This document shows positions 17,553 through 25,411 of a stretch of 64,000 bases of DNA, in pieces. Position numbers and translations under genes: made by a program. The stretch comes from Actinomycetales bacterium JB111 (GTDB taxonomy: Bacteria; Actinomycetota; Actinomycetes; Actinomycetales; Actinomycetaceae): contig FUHX01000079.1 in the NCBI GenBank assembly GCA_900163555.1, positions 108,770 to 172,769 of the forward strand, given 5' to 3'. The notes below the pieces were generated by a model. It was not told where the DNA came from. It worked only from the letters and a program-made list of their open reading frames with translations, and made no database searches. How positions within the stretch are numbered: position 1 is the stretch's first letter; the number at the start of each line of letters is the position of its first letter.

Positions 17553-17571
17553 CTAGGTAACGCTAACCTGG
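17553..17571 (+). promoter_or_regulatory. possible DtxR/IdeR-type iron box and promoter
   Basis: The 19 bases starting CTAGGTAACGCTAACCT agree at 14 of 19 positions with the classical DtxR/IdeR operator (TTAGGTTAGGCTAACCTAA). The site ends 18 nt before the ATG of the secreted small protein and overlaps a -10-like TAACCT (17564-17569), so repressor binding would block transcription. The flanking DNA is more AT-rich than usual here. The match was made by eye. Confidence 0.45.
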
Positions 17572-17589
17572 CCTCTACCCGGGGGGGCG

Positions 17590-17949
17590 ATGAAGCTCCC
17601 CCACTCACAGACGGGGAACACCGATGTCATCTCACGGTTCTTTCGACGCGCGAGCGTCATTGCTGCCATCGGCGTCATGGTCGCGACGCCGGCACTCGCC
17701 GGGACCAGCACGACGACTGGTGGGTACGCGACCGCGACGAGCCAGAGCATGACGGCGTGCGACACGGCCGATGACGGCCACGAGATCGAGGCGCAGGGGC
17801 GGCCTGCCCGAGGCGTGGGGATCGGAACGCACTACCTCCGCGACAGCGCGGGTGGCGGGTGCGCGAGCTCGAACTACGCACTCATCTCTGAGTTTCGCGC
17901 GTGCAGACTGATGATCCTGGACCAGTGCGACATCTGGCGCCTCCCCTGA
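17590..17949 (+). CDS. secreted small cysteine-containing protein, unknown function
   Basis: The 119 aa have a clear signal peptide: basic RFFRR, a hydrophobic core and a likely cleavage after ATPALA (about residue 37). The mature protein is about 82 aa with four Cys (in TACD, GGCAS, FRACR and DQCD), enough for two disulfides. The spacing of CDTADDGH and ISEFRAC resembles small secreted proteins I recall from other actinobacteria, whose function is not known to me. It heads a same-strand cluster with an ABC ATPase 62 nt downstream and an FtsX-like permease. A toxin, pheromone or sensor ligand are all possible. Confidence 0.65.
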   Translation: MKLPHSQTGNTDVISRFFRRASVIAAIGVMVATPALAGTSTTTGGYATATSQSMTACDTADDGHEIEAQGRPARGVGIGTHYLRDSAGGGCASSNYALISEFRACRLMILDQCDIWRLP

Positions 17950-18011
17950 TCCGCCAGTTGCGACGGAACCTGGAGATCAGTACGGAGAGCCCGAGTGGGA
18001 GGGGGGAACAG

Positions 18012-18686
18012 TTGCAGGAGAGTGACGTCCGAGAGGTTCTGTTGGCCGATGGACTGGTCATTTCCTACGGGGGGCGGCCGATCGTCGAGGGTTTCTCCCT
18101 CCACATCCGGGGAGGAGAGACCGTCGCGTTGATCGGGCCGTCGGGGTCGGGCAAGACCTCGATCCTCTCCTGCGTGGTGGGTCTCCAGGTTCCGCAAGCG
18201 GGATCGGTCTCCGTGGCGGGGCATGCCTTGACGAACGACGTCGGAGAGCGTGCGCGTATCCGGCGGGAGCTTGTCGGTGTGGCTTATCAGACCCCCGACC
18301 TTCTTCCGGAGCTGTCGGTCGAGGAGAACGTGGCTATCACCCTCCTTTTCGACGGCGTCCCGAGAGATCGAGCGATCGATCTCGCGCGGGCGAGCCTCGC
18401 CTCGGTCGGCTTGTCGAGCCATGCGGCCAAGAGGACCGATGAGCTGTCAGGTGGCGAGGCCCAGCGCGCCTCGATCGCACGGGCACTGGTGCGACCGGAG
18501 GTCAGTCTCCTCGTGGCCGACGAGCCCACGGCGAGCCTTGATGCTGCCAACGCGATGGCGGTCGGCAGGCTGATCGTGGATCGTGCGCGGGACCGACGGG
18601 TCGGGGTCGCGATGGCGACGCACGACCCGCGCGTCGCCGAGCTGTGCGATCGGGTCGTCGAGCTGCGGGCGGTGTCTGCGGGGTGA
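18012..18686 (+). CDS. ABC transporter ATP-binding protein (LolD/MacB type)
   Basis: A 224 aa nucleotide-binding subunit with Walker A GPSGSGKTS, signature LSGGEAQR, Walker B LLVADEPTASLD and H-loop THDPR. A TTG start at 18012 is preferred: a long G-rich ribosome-binding site (GGGAGGGGGG type, 17997-18006) ends about 6 nt before it and the resulting length fits the family. The frame upstream of 18012 overlaps the end of the secreted protein gene and is not conserved. It works with the permease, whose start overlaps its stop. Confidence 0.85.
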   Translation: MQESDVREVLLADGLVISYGGRPIVEGFSLHIRGGETVALIGPSGSGKTSILSCVVGLQVPQAGSVSVAGHALTNDVGERARIRRELVGVAYQTPDLLPELSVEENVAITLLFDGVPRDRAIDLARASLASVGLSSHAAKRTDELSGGEAQRASIARALVRPEVSLLVADEPTASLDAANAMAVGRLIVDRARDRRVGVAMATHDPRVAELCDRVVELRAVSAG

Positions 18687-20887
18687 GAGAGCGTTGGGCG
18701 GCGTCCTGGATGGTGGCAAGGAGACTCGCGCTCTCGGGAGACCGTCGTCAGAGGTGGCGGCAGATCAGCCTCGTCGTGTGTGCGCTCCTGGGAACTGTCG
18801 GTCTCCTTCTCGCCGGGAGCATCATTCACGCCGGTGTCGAGGCGAGTCGGCATCTTGAGGCACGCACGCCGGACTACACGTACGACCCCGCCGATGCGCG
18901 GATGACGGCCGCATGGTCGGGCCCGGTGATCCCGGGTTTCTCGCAGATCGACGTGATCTGGCTCGACCCGGACGAGGCTCACGCCGACGATCCGGACCTC
19001 GTTCCACCGGGACTGTCGCACATGCCGGGCCCTGGCGAAGCTGTGCTGTCGCCGGGGCTGGTGCGGGCCGGTTTCCGGGCTGAAGACTTCGGTGCCGTCC
19101 CCTCCGACGCGGGAGCAGGTCCCGAGGACGCGATCAGCGAGGAAGGACTGGTGTCGGCGAGCGAGGGTCTGGTCTACATCCGCGTAACAGAGGACCGGGA
19201 ACTCGGCTATCCGCGGGGCTTCGGGATCGAGAGATTCGGGCCGGACACACACGGGCAGCCACTGACGATTGCCGCCTTGGACGTTCCGACGACCAAGACC
19301 GCCGTGATCGGGAGCATCTTCCTGCTCGTCGTTCCGTCATCGTTCCTCATCCTTGGTGGCGCGCGGGCACTGCCCGAGCTCCTGCGCGACCGGGCTCGCA
19401 TCTGGTGGAACCTTGGCGTTTCCGGCCGGTCGATCAAGCGCGTCGTGTCGATCGAGACCGCCATCCTTGCGGGGACAGGTGCGGCGATCGGAGCACTGCT
19501 CTGGAGAGTAGTGATCGCCGGGCGTCGCACTTTCCCACTGTCCGACGGTGTCCTTCTCACAGGGGCGACACGGCTGCCTGTGTGGATCGTGCTTCCGGTG
19601 GTTCTCGCGGCGTTGGGACTCGCCGTCGTCGGAGTCCGCAGCAACCCCGTCCCGGTACGCGCGCGGCCCGAGCGCATGAGAGCCAGGGACCAGGCCTGGT
19701 TGTGGCCGCTCGCCGTGTCCTTCCTCGTCATGTTCCTCGCTCCCAGCAGTTCGTGGCTCCTGCCGGGGTGGTCCTCCGAGCTGCAGGTGATCGTGCTGTT
19801 CGCGGGCGCGATCGGAGTGCTCGCGAGCATGCCGGCGGCGATCCCGGTGCTGTCCGGGATGCTTGCTCCTGTGGTCGGTGGCCAAGCAAGCCCCGTCCGG
19901 TGGCTCGCCCTCCGAAGGGTTTCGGTGCGGACGCGGTCCGTCGCGCGCCCCGCGACGATGGTCGGAGCGCTTGTCTTCGTGGCCGGGGCGTCCTTCGCGC
20001 TCATCTTCGGAACGGGGACCGGTAACGACTTCACTCATCAGCGCTCAGACTCGGCGAACCTCTATTCAGTGATGTGGGAGGACGGCCAGGACGGCGACGA
20101 ACAGGCGCTCGAGGCGCGTCTTCGCGAGGGCGGGGCATCGATGGTGGAACGCGAGATCATCGTCGGGCAGGACCTCGAAGCAGTGCGAGGTCCGTCGCAG
20201 ATGGGGACGGACCAGGTCGTGAGGTTTGAATCGTGCGAGGAGGCACGTGCCTTCTACCGTGTGGAGGATGGCGCACTGAACTGCGACCCTGCTGACAGCC
20301 GGTACGCCCAGTATCTCGGGACATTCCTGGTGTTTCCCGACTCTCCTCCCCTCGACACAGAGGTGCAGGAGAACAGATTCCTCGTCAGTACGCCGACCGA
20401 ATGGGGGGTCACCGACGTCCTTGAGGCAGCCACCGGGCTCCCGGGCGTCAGCGTCGATCTGGTCGCGGGGCCTCCGTCAACGTTGTTCCACCCGGGCGTC
20501 GACTGGGTCACCTCAGGCCTGGTGGCGGCGAGTCTCTTGCTCCTTGTCGCGCTCCTTCGGGACCTTGGAGACCGGGTTGCCCGGTCGGCCCGCGACGGGA
20601 GTGACCTCCTGCGAGCGGGACTGACGGATCAGGAGGCGCATGCGACGATGACGACGGCCATGATGTTCCCGCTGCTCATCGCCGCACCGCTGGGATTCGC
20701 CGCTGCGGTGACCTTCGCTCTCCGCGGGCTCGCCCTGGGCCTGAACGAGGTCAATCTGGGAATGATCGCCCTTGCGGCCGTCGGCGTCACGGTCCTGGCG
20801 ATCGCGGTCGTCGCGCTTGCGCTCCGACTCGCGAACCGTCCGGACCGACGCGCGGGACGGACTGTCGGTGCCGGGGCGGGCCGGTAG
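18683..20887 (+). CDS. FtsX-like ABC permease
   Basis: The 734 aa have one N-terminal membrane segment (LVVCALLGTVGLLLAGSII), a large outside domain of about 150 residues, a central block of about six membrane segments, a second outside domain (about 455-605) and three C-terminal segments. This is the double FtsX/MacB-like layout used in mechanotransmission or export rather than import. GTG 18683 overlaps the ATPase stop as GTGA. The partner peptide upstream and the outside domains suggest that the complex handles or senses the secreted protein. This is inference. Confidence 0.82.
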   Translation: MRERWAASWMVARRLALSGDRRQRWRQISLVVCALLGTVGLLLAGSIIHAGVEASRHLEARTPDYTYDPADARMTAAWSGPVIPGFSQIDVIWLDPDEAHADDPDLVPPGLSHMPGPGEAVLSPGLVRAGFRAEDFGAVPSDAGAGPEDAISEEGLVSASEGLVYIRVTEDRELGYPRGFGIERFGPDTHGQPLTIAALDVPTTKTAVIGSIFLLVVPSSFLILGGARALPELLRDRARIWWNLGVSGRSIKRVVSIETAILAGTGAAIGALLWRVVIAGRRTFPLSDGVLLTGATRLPVWIVLPVVLAALGLAVVGVRSNPVPVRARPERMRARDQAWLWPLAVSFLVMFLAPSSSWLLPGWSSELQVIVLFAGAIGVLASMPAAIPVLSGMLAPVVGGQASPVRWLALRRVSVRTRSVARPATMVGALVFVAGASFALIFGTGTGNDFTHQRSDSANLYSVMWEDGQDGDEQALEARLREGGASMVEREIIVGQDLEAVRGPSQMGTDQVVRFESCEEARAFYRVEDGALNCDPADSRYAQYLGTFLVFPDSPPLDTEVQENRFLVSTPTEWGVTDVLEAATGLPGVSVDLVAGPPSTLFHPGVDWVTSGLVAASLLLLVALLRDLGDRVARSARDGSDLLRAGLTDQEAHATMTTAMMFPLLIAAPLGFAAAVTFALRGLALGLNEVNLGMIALAAVGVTVLAIAVVALALRLANRPDRRAGRTVGAGAGR

Positions 20888-20917
20888 ACGCGTCGCTCGT
20901 GCGCGCCGGGACGGCGG

Positions 20918-21865
20918 TCAGTAACCGACCGCGGCCACGCCGTACTCGGCCTGGGACTGGCTGTACCCCTCGAACAGGAGCTGGTCGATCAGCCCCTGGC
21001 GGGAGAAGGACATGAACTCGAGGTAGCTCTCGGCGCTGAGCGCGGCCTGCTGGTTCCAGTCGACGGAGATCGCGTCCACCGCGTAGGTCGCGTCCTCGGT
21101 GGAGTAGCCCTCGAAGACCAGCTGGTCGATCAGGCCCTGGCGGGAGAACGGCATGAAGCTGATGTAGCTCTCCGCCGAGCCGATCGCGTTCGACTGCGCG
21201 ATCGTCCGGCCGCCGTCGTCGCCTGCGGTCGTGGCCGGCGGCTCGGGCGCGTCGGCCGGGGCGTCGGTGCTGCCCTGCGGGGCGGGCTCGGGCTCGTCGA
21301 CCTCGACGGGTGCGCTCTCGGTCGCGTTCGCGGCATCGGTGAGCTCGCTGACCTGGCTCTCGAGGTCCTCGACGTCGCTCTCGGCCTCGGCGAGCGCGTC
21401 ACGGGCGTCCTGGGCTTCGCCCTCCGCGTCGGCCAGCGCGTCGCGGGCCTCTTGGGCGTCGTCCTCGGCCTCGGTCTGTGCGTCGCGGGCGTCCTGGGCT
21501 TCGCCCTCCGCGTCGGCCAGCGCGTCGCGAGCCTCCTGGGCCTCGCGCTCGGCCTCCTCGCGCGCCCCGATGAGCGCGGCGTCGTCCCCGGCGCCCGCTG
21601 CGCCGATGCCCGCGCCCGCCAACAGCCCGCCGAGGGCGACCGCCGCTACGGTCAGCCACCGGCGCCGCTTCGGCGCGCCGGCGCCCGCCGGGGCAGCGTC
21701 GGCCGGTGCGCCGTGCGGGGGCACGTCGGCCGGCGCGCCGAACACGGGTGCATCGAACGACGATGCGCCGACCGTCGCATCCAACGGGTGTGCGTCGACG
21801 GGCGCGTCGGGGGTCGGCGCCGACGGGTGGTACGGGGGCTGGCTCGAGGGGTACGGCTCGGTCAT
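20918..21865 (-). CDS. Ltp-repeat membrane protein with coiled coil
   Basis: 315 aa in four parts: a Pro/Asp/Ala-rich cytoplasmic segment (1-65), one membrane helix after KRRR (WLTVAAVALGGLLAGAG), an Ala/Glu/Asp heptad-rich coiled coil (about 95-180) and, after an acidic linker, two C-terminal repeats of about 42 aa. Each repeat contains AESY..FM.FSRQGLIDQL.FEGYS, the Ltp domain first described in a phage superinfection-exclusion lipoprotein. There is no lipobox, so anchoring is by the helix. The ATG follows GAGGACAGTGAG with a good spacing. Phage exclusion is possible but not shown. Confidence 0.75.
   Translation of the reverse strand: MTEPYPSSQPPYHPSAPTPDAPVDAHPLDATVGASSFDAPVFGAPADVPPHGAPADAAPAGAGAPKRRRWLTVAAVALGGLLAGAGIGAAGAGDDAALIGAREEAEREAQEARDALADAEGEAQDARDAQTEAEDDAQEARDALADAEGEAQDARDALAEAESDVEDLESQVSELTDAANATESAPVEVDEPEPAPQGSTDAPADAPEPPATTAGDDGGRTIAQSNAIGSAESYISFMPFSRQGLIDQLVFEGYSTEDATYAVDAISVDWNQQAALSAESYLEFMSFSRQGLIDQLLFEGYSQSQAEYGVAAVGY
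21405..21572 (-). repeat. 84-bp tandem duplication inside the coiled-coil region
   Basis: Two adjacent copies (21405-21488 and 21489-21572) are nearly identical over the first 57 bases. They encode a 28-residue duplication of the Ala-Asp-Ala-Glu coiled coil, lengthening the stalk between the membrane and the Ltp repeats. Confidence 0.75.
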
Positions 21866-21913
21866 CTCACTGTCCTCTTCTGGCGGGTCGCGCGCTGCTT
21901 CGCGCGCGACCGG

Positions 21914-21972
21914 AACGCCCATGACCGGACCGCGGCCGGCCGGGGATGGCTCAGGTCCGGGTCATGGGCGTT
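21914..21972. repeat. 18-bp inverted repeat upstream of the Ltp gene
   Basis: AACGCCCATGACC (21914-21926) pairs with GGTCATGGGCGTT (21960-21972), and GGACC with GGTCC just inside, leaving one bulged G and a 22-nt loop. It lies 49-107 nt before the Ltp start codon, so it could be an operator, a leader structure or an attenuator. The rest of the 21866-22134 gap holds a weaker 7-bp hairpin (CCGACAT at 22029-22035 with ATGTCGG at 22047-22053) that may terminate capA. Confidence 0.55.
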
Positions 21973-22134
21973 CGTGCGGGGGCGCCGCCACGCATCTGTG
22001 GAGGCAAGAGGAATGCTAGGTCCGACCACCGACATCGCATGCGGCAATGTCGGGTCTGTCGTTGTCGGTTTCGCCGACGCCGGGTCAGCGGAAGCCGGGC
22101 ACGCCGACGTCGCCTCCGCGCGGCGTCGTCCGGG

Positions 22135-23445
22135 TCAGGACCTCGGCTCGACGCGCGGGGGCTCGCCCGTCGGCGTCGGGGGAGCGTCGAACTGCGAGTC
22201 CGGGTCGTCCATGATCCCGTCGAGCCAGGAGATGCGGCCGTCGATGTCGGCCTGGTCCCAGGCGGTGAGCGACGGGTCCGCCTGCGCCTCGTGGAGCGGG
22301 ACGAGCCCGTAGTCCCCGTAGGAGTCCATGACGGTGCCCATCCACTGCACGGAGTCGACCCGGACGGGCCCGTCGGCGGGGACGGTGATCGTGGAGAGGG
22401 TCATGAGCCCGGTGGCGGTCTCCATGATGGTCGAGTTCCCGGGCTGCTGGCTGGCCAGGGAGTTGCCCATCGACCAGATGACGGGCATGCCCTGGCCGTC
22501 CACGCCGCCGTCGAGGGTCTCGATCGGCTGGACCGTGTGCGGGTGGGAGCCGAGCACGAGGTCGACCTGGCCCGACTCCGCGAGCCGCTCGGCCCACTCG
22601 CGCTGGTAGTCGTTCGGGGCGAACGTGTACTCGTCGCCCCAGTGCATGGACACGACGACGACGTCGGCGCCCGCCTCGCGGGCGGCCTCCGCCTGGTCGA
22701 CGACGTTGTCGTCGTCGATGAGGTCGACCAGGTAGGGCTCGGACACCGGGATGCCGTTCGTGGAGTAGGTGGCGGCCAGGTGCGCGACCCGGATCTCCCG
22801 GCCGTCCCGCTCGAGCACGTACATCTGGGGGACGTCCGCCTCCTCCTGGCTGCGCGCGGTCCCGGCGTAGCCGAGACCGTTGGCCTCCATGACCTCGATC
22901 GTGCGGACCACGCCCTCGGCGTGCTGGTCGACCGAGTGGTTCGTCGCCGTCGAGCAGCCGTCGTACCCGGCCCGCCCCACGAGCGGCACGATGTCCTCCG
23001 GCGCCGCGAACACCGGGTAGCCCTGGGGCTCCTCGCCCTCGGGCGCCACCGGCACCTCGAGGTTGCACAGCGCGAGGTCCGCGCCCTCGATGTACGGGGC
23101 GACCGGCTCGATCATCGGCCAGTAGTCGTAGGAGCCGTCCGCCTGCCGCGCCTCCTCGTTCATGAGGGGGTAGGTGATGACGTCGCCCGCGGCCGCGAGG
23201 GTGAACGTGACGTCCGCACCGGCCTCGGCGTCCTCGCCACCCGCGTCCGGGTCCTCGCTCGGTGACTCGCCGCCCGGGCTCCCGTCCGCGCCGGGTGTGG
23301 ACCCCTGCGTGGGGCGGGCGTCGTCGTCGGGGGAGGAGGGCGAGCCGGAGGCGAGCCGCATGGCGAGGACGACCAGCCCGGCGGCCAGCGCGATCACGAG
23401 GAGGGTGAGCAGCACGGTTTCCGTCGTGCGGGAGGGGCGGCGCAT
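22135..23445 (-). CDS. CapA family protein (poly-gamma-glutamate synthesis-like, metallophosphatase fold)
   Basis: 436 aa with an N-terminal membrane anchor (VLLTLLVIALAAGLVVLA), an acidic Gly/Ser/Pro linker to about residue 75, then a CapA domain with AAAGDVITYP, DLALCNLEVP, TATNHSVDQ, SMHWGDEY and LVLGSHPHTVQP, the metal-binding pattern of the calcineurin-like superfamily. It is probably extracellular and involved in envelope polymer handling. No pgsB/C partners are present, so poly-glutamate synthesis is not implied. The ATG at 23445 is favoured over a GTG two codons upstream by its spacing from a -10. Confidence 0.85.
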   Translation of the reverse strand: MRRPSRTTETVLLTLLVIALAAGLVVLAMRLASGSPSSPDDDARPTQGSTPGADGSPGGESPSEDPDAGGEDAEAGADVTFTLAAAGDVITYPLMNEEARQADGSYDYWPMIEPVAPYIEGADLALCNLEVPVAPEGEEPQGYPVFAAPEDIVPLVGRAGYDGCSTATNHSVDQHAEGVVRTIEVMEANGLGYAGTARSQEEADVPQMYVLERDGREIRVAHLAATYSTNGIPVSEPYLVDLIDDDNVVDQAEAAREAGADVVVVSMHWGDEYTFAPNDYQREWAERLAESGQVDLVLGSHPHTVQPIETLDGGVDGQGMPVIWSMGNSLASQQPGNSTIMETATGLMTLSTITVPADGPVRVDSVQWMGTVMDSYGDYGLVPLHEAQADPSLTAWDQADIDGRISWLDGIMDDPDSQFDAPPTPTGEPPRVEPRS

Positions 23446-23452
23446 GGGCACC

Positions 23453-23507
23453 AGCGTAGGGCCGGCGGTGCGCCGGGCGCGGGTTCCTGATCCGGAAGCC
23501 CTACCCT
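23453..23507. promoter_or_regulatory. divergent leaderless promoters of capA and pgsA
   Basis: TACGCT on the minus strand (23458-23453) ends 7 nt before the capA ATG at 23445. TACCCT on the plus strand (23502-23507) ends 6 nt before the pgsA ATG at 23514. Both transcripts would be leaderless and the two -10 elements share a 43-nt GC-rich spacer. Confidence 0.55.
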
Positions 23508-23513
23508 GGTGGC

Positions 23514-24125
23514 ATGACGTCGTCCGCGCCGGAGCAGACCCCGCAGGCCCCCCTGTGGAACATCGCGAACATCTTCACGATGCTCCGCATCGTCCTCGTC
23601 CCGTTCTTCATCTGGTTCTTCGTGATGGACGGCGACGCCTGGCGGTGGGCCGCGGCGGGAGTCTTCCTGCTCGCGTCCGCCACGGACAAGGTCGACGGGT
23701 ACCTCGCCAGGTCCCTCAACCTCGTCACCAACTTCGGCAAGCTCGCGGACCCGATCGCGGACAAGCTGCTCGTCTCCTCGGCACTCATCCTGCTCTCGCT
23801 GTTCGGCGAGCTCTCGTGGATCATCACCGGCCTGCTGCTCCTGCGGGAGGTGAGCATCACCGTGCTGCGGGAGGTCATGCGCAAGCGCGAGGTCGTCATG
23901 CCGGCCTCGAAGAGCGGCAAGCTGAAGACCGTCCTGCAGATGGTGTTCATCGGCCTGCTGCTCGTGCCGTGGGCGACGATCCTGCCCGCCGACCCCGCCG
24001 AGTGGATCCGCATCGCCGCCCTCGTCGTGGCCTGGGCGGCCGTGGCCGTCGGCGTGATCAGCGGGGTGCTGTACTTCGTCGCCGCCGCGCGCAACATGCG
24101 GGCGGCCCGGCAGTCCGCGGCCTGA
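23514..24125 (+). CDS. pgsA: CDP-diacylglycerol-glycerol-3-phosphate 3-phosphatidyltransferase
   Basis: An integral membrane enzyme making phosphatidylglycerophosphate for anionic phospholipids. The 203 aa carry the complete CDP-alcohol phosphotransferase motif DGx2ARx8Gx3Dx3D (Asp61-Gly62 to Asp83) and about five membrane segments. It is followed by cinA with a 1-base TGATG overlap, then by a ClgR-like regulator, a common actinobacterial order. Confidence 0.94.
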   Translation: MTSSAPEQTPQAPLWNIANIFTMLRIVLVPFFIWFFVMDGDAWRWAAAGVFLLASATDKVDGYLARSLNLVTNFGKLADPIADKLLVSSALILLSLFGELSWIITGLLLLREVSITVLREVMRKREVVMPASKSGKLKTVLQMVFIGLLLVPWATILPADPAEWIRIAALVVAWAAVAVGVISGVLYFVAAARNMRAARQSAA

Positions 24126-24610
24126 TGGACGCCGACCCGCTCGCCCCGCTCGTGGGCGGACTGCGGGCCCGGGGCCTCACGCTCGCGACCGCCGAGTCGC
24201 TGACCGCCGGGGCCATCGCCGCCCGCCTCGGTGCCGTGCCAGGGGTGTCGGCCGTCCTGCGCGGCGGGATCGTCGCCTACGCGACGGACGTCAAGGCGGA
24301 GGTTCTCGGCGTCGGGGCCGAGCTGCTGCGGGCCGGGGGACCGGTCCAGGCGGAGGTCGCGGCGCAGATGGCGACCGGGGCCGCGCGCGTCCTGCGCGCC
24401 GATGTCGCCCTCGCCACGACCGGCGTGGCCGGCCCCGGGCCGGCCGACGGCCACCCCGAGGGCACCTTCCACGTGGCGTGCGCGGGACCGGGCGGCGTGC
24501 GCACCCGGTCCTGGCGGGTGGCCGGACCGCGGCCGGTCGTCCGGGAGGCGGCCTGCGCGGCCGCGATCGCCCTGCTGTGGGACCTGCTCGACGACGTCGC
24601 CCGCCCCTGA
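24125..24610 (+). CDS. cinA: CinA-like nicotinamide-nucleotide amidase domain protein
   Basis: 161 aa corresponding to the C-terminal amidohydrolase domain alone (PncC type), which deamidates NMN to nicotinate mononucleotide. Conserved segments are TAESLTAGAIAARL, GGIVAYATDVKAEVLGV and TTGVAGPGPADGHPEGTF. The N-terminal molybdopterin-like domain of long CinA is absent, as is usual in actinobacteria. Its ATG overlaps the pgsA stop (TGATG). Confidence 0.9.
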   Translation: MDADPLAPLVGGLRARGLTLATAESLTAGAIAARLGAVPGVSAVLRGGIVAYATDVKAEVLGVGAELLRAGGPVQAEVAAQMATGAARVLRADVALATTGVAGPGPADGHPEGTFHVACAGPGGVRTRSWRVAGPRPVVREAACAAAIALLWDLLDDVARP

Positions 24611-24805
24611 TTCCCGCCAGTACTTGGGCGGCCGCCCGCCTGGGCGGGGTGCGCGGCGGATCACCGCTCGGGCGCGGGAACAGAATCGGGACCGGGCGCG
24701 TTGACACGGGTGATGATGAACTCCATGAACCTCGCCCGCCCGGTCGGCCGTACCGACCGGCGAGACAAGACCCGGCCCGTTTCCCGGCCTGTCGGCCAGG
24801 CCAGG

Positions 24806-24811
24806 TACCGT
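24806..24811 (+). promoter_or_regulatory. candidate -10 for the ClgR-like regulator
   Basis: TACCGT fits TANNNT and would give a leader of about 50 nt ending in the strong GGGAGG at 24854-24859. A perfect -35 hexamer TTGACA also lies upstream at 24701-24706 but has no good -10 at 17 nt. Confidence 0.4.
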
Positions 24812-24865
24812 GTGACCACACCCGCGGCCGAGGCGGTCGCGGCGATCAGTGAAGGGAGGCCCCCG

Positions 24866-25204
24866 ATGTTGCTCCGTGAAGTGATCGGCGACGTGCTGCG
24901 CGAGCTGCGCCAGCGCCAGGGCCGTACCCTGCGCGAGGTCTCCTCCGGCGCGAGGGTCTCCCTCGGTTACCTGTCGGAGGTCGAACGAGGTCAGAAGGAA
25001 GCCTCGTCCGAGCTCCTCGCATCCATCTCCGAAGCGCTCAACACGCCGCTCAGTTACGTCATGCGCGTGGTCGCCGGCCGCCTTGCGGCGGACGAGCCGC
25101 TGCGCGTGCCCGACGTCGCAGGCGTCGTTCCCGAGACCGTCCCGGTACCGGACACGGTCCCGCCCGAGCTGCTGCACGAGCAGCTCGCCCCGGCGGCCGG
25201 CTGA
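24866..25204 (+). CDS. XRE-family regulator, ClgR-like
   Basis: A 112 aa helix-turn-helix protein: the XRE domain is at about residues 8-65 ([29 protein letters not shown]), followed by a short tail. This sequence and its position after pgsA-cinA match ClgR/PopR, which activates clp protease genes in corynebacteria and streptomycetes and has been linked to recA in Corynebacterium. recA lies 5.6 kb downstream here. ATG 24866 follows GGGAGG with ideal spacing; starts further upstream add a non-conserved leader. A strong hairpin ends the gene. Confidence 0.85.
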   Translation: MLLREVIGDVLRELRQRQGRTLREVSSGARVSLGYLSEVERGQKEASSELLASISEALNTPLSYVMRVVAGRLAADEPLRVPDVAGVVPETVPVPDTVPPELLHEQLAPAAG

Positions 25205-25224
25205 CGGCCCCACAGCGGTTCGAC

Positions 25225-25261
25225 ACGAACGCCCCTCGCGCACGGCGCGAGGGGCGTTCGT
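25225..25261 (+). terminator. strong terminator after the ClgR-like gene
   Basis: A perfect 17-bp stem (25225-25241 with 25245-25261) with a 3-nt ACG loop starts 21 nt after the stop. Confidence 0.85.
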
Positions 25262-25290
25262 GCGTCATGCCGACGGATGCGTGCGTATTC

Positions 25291-25411
25291 CCGGCGGGTG
25301 CGGGCTGCCCGTCGGGTGGGGGCCGACCGACGGGTGCGCGTGGCATCCCGGCGAGTGCGGGCCGCCCAGCGGGTGCTCGTGTCACCCTGGCGGGTGCAGG
25401 CCGCCCGGGCC
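25291..25411. repeat. decayed tandem repeats reaching into the lhr 3' end
   Basis: Three related blocks, with cores CCGGCGGGTGCGGGCTGCCC (25291), CCGGCGAGTGCGGGCCGCCC (25348) and CCTGGCGGGTGCAGGCCGCC (25386), each extended by a GGGTG-like segment. The last copy overlaps the final codons of the lhr gene, which ends at 25382, so the repeat family may derive from, or have extended, the gene's end. Confidence 0.55.

Noticed and set aside
18012..20887. Lactococcin 972-type bacteriocin cassette
   Set aside because: The gene order is similar, but the small protein lacks the Trp/Gly/Tyr-rich lactococcin 972 pattern and has four Cys instead.
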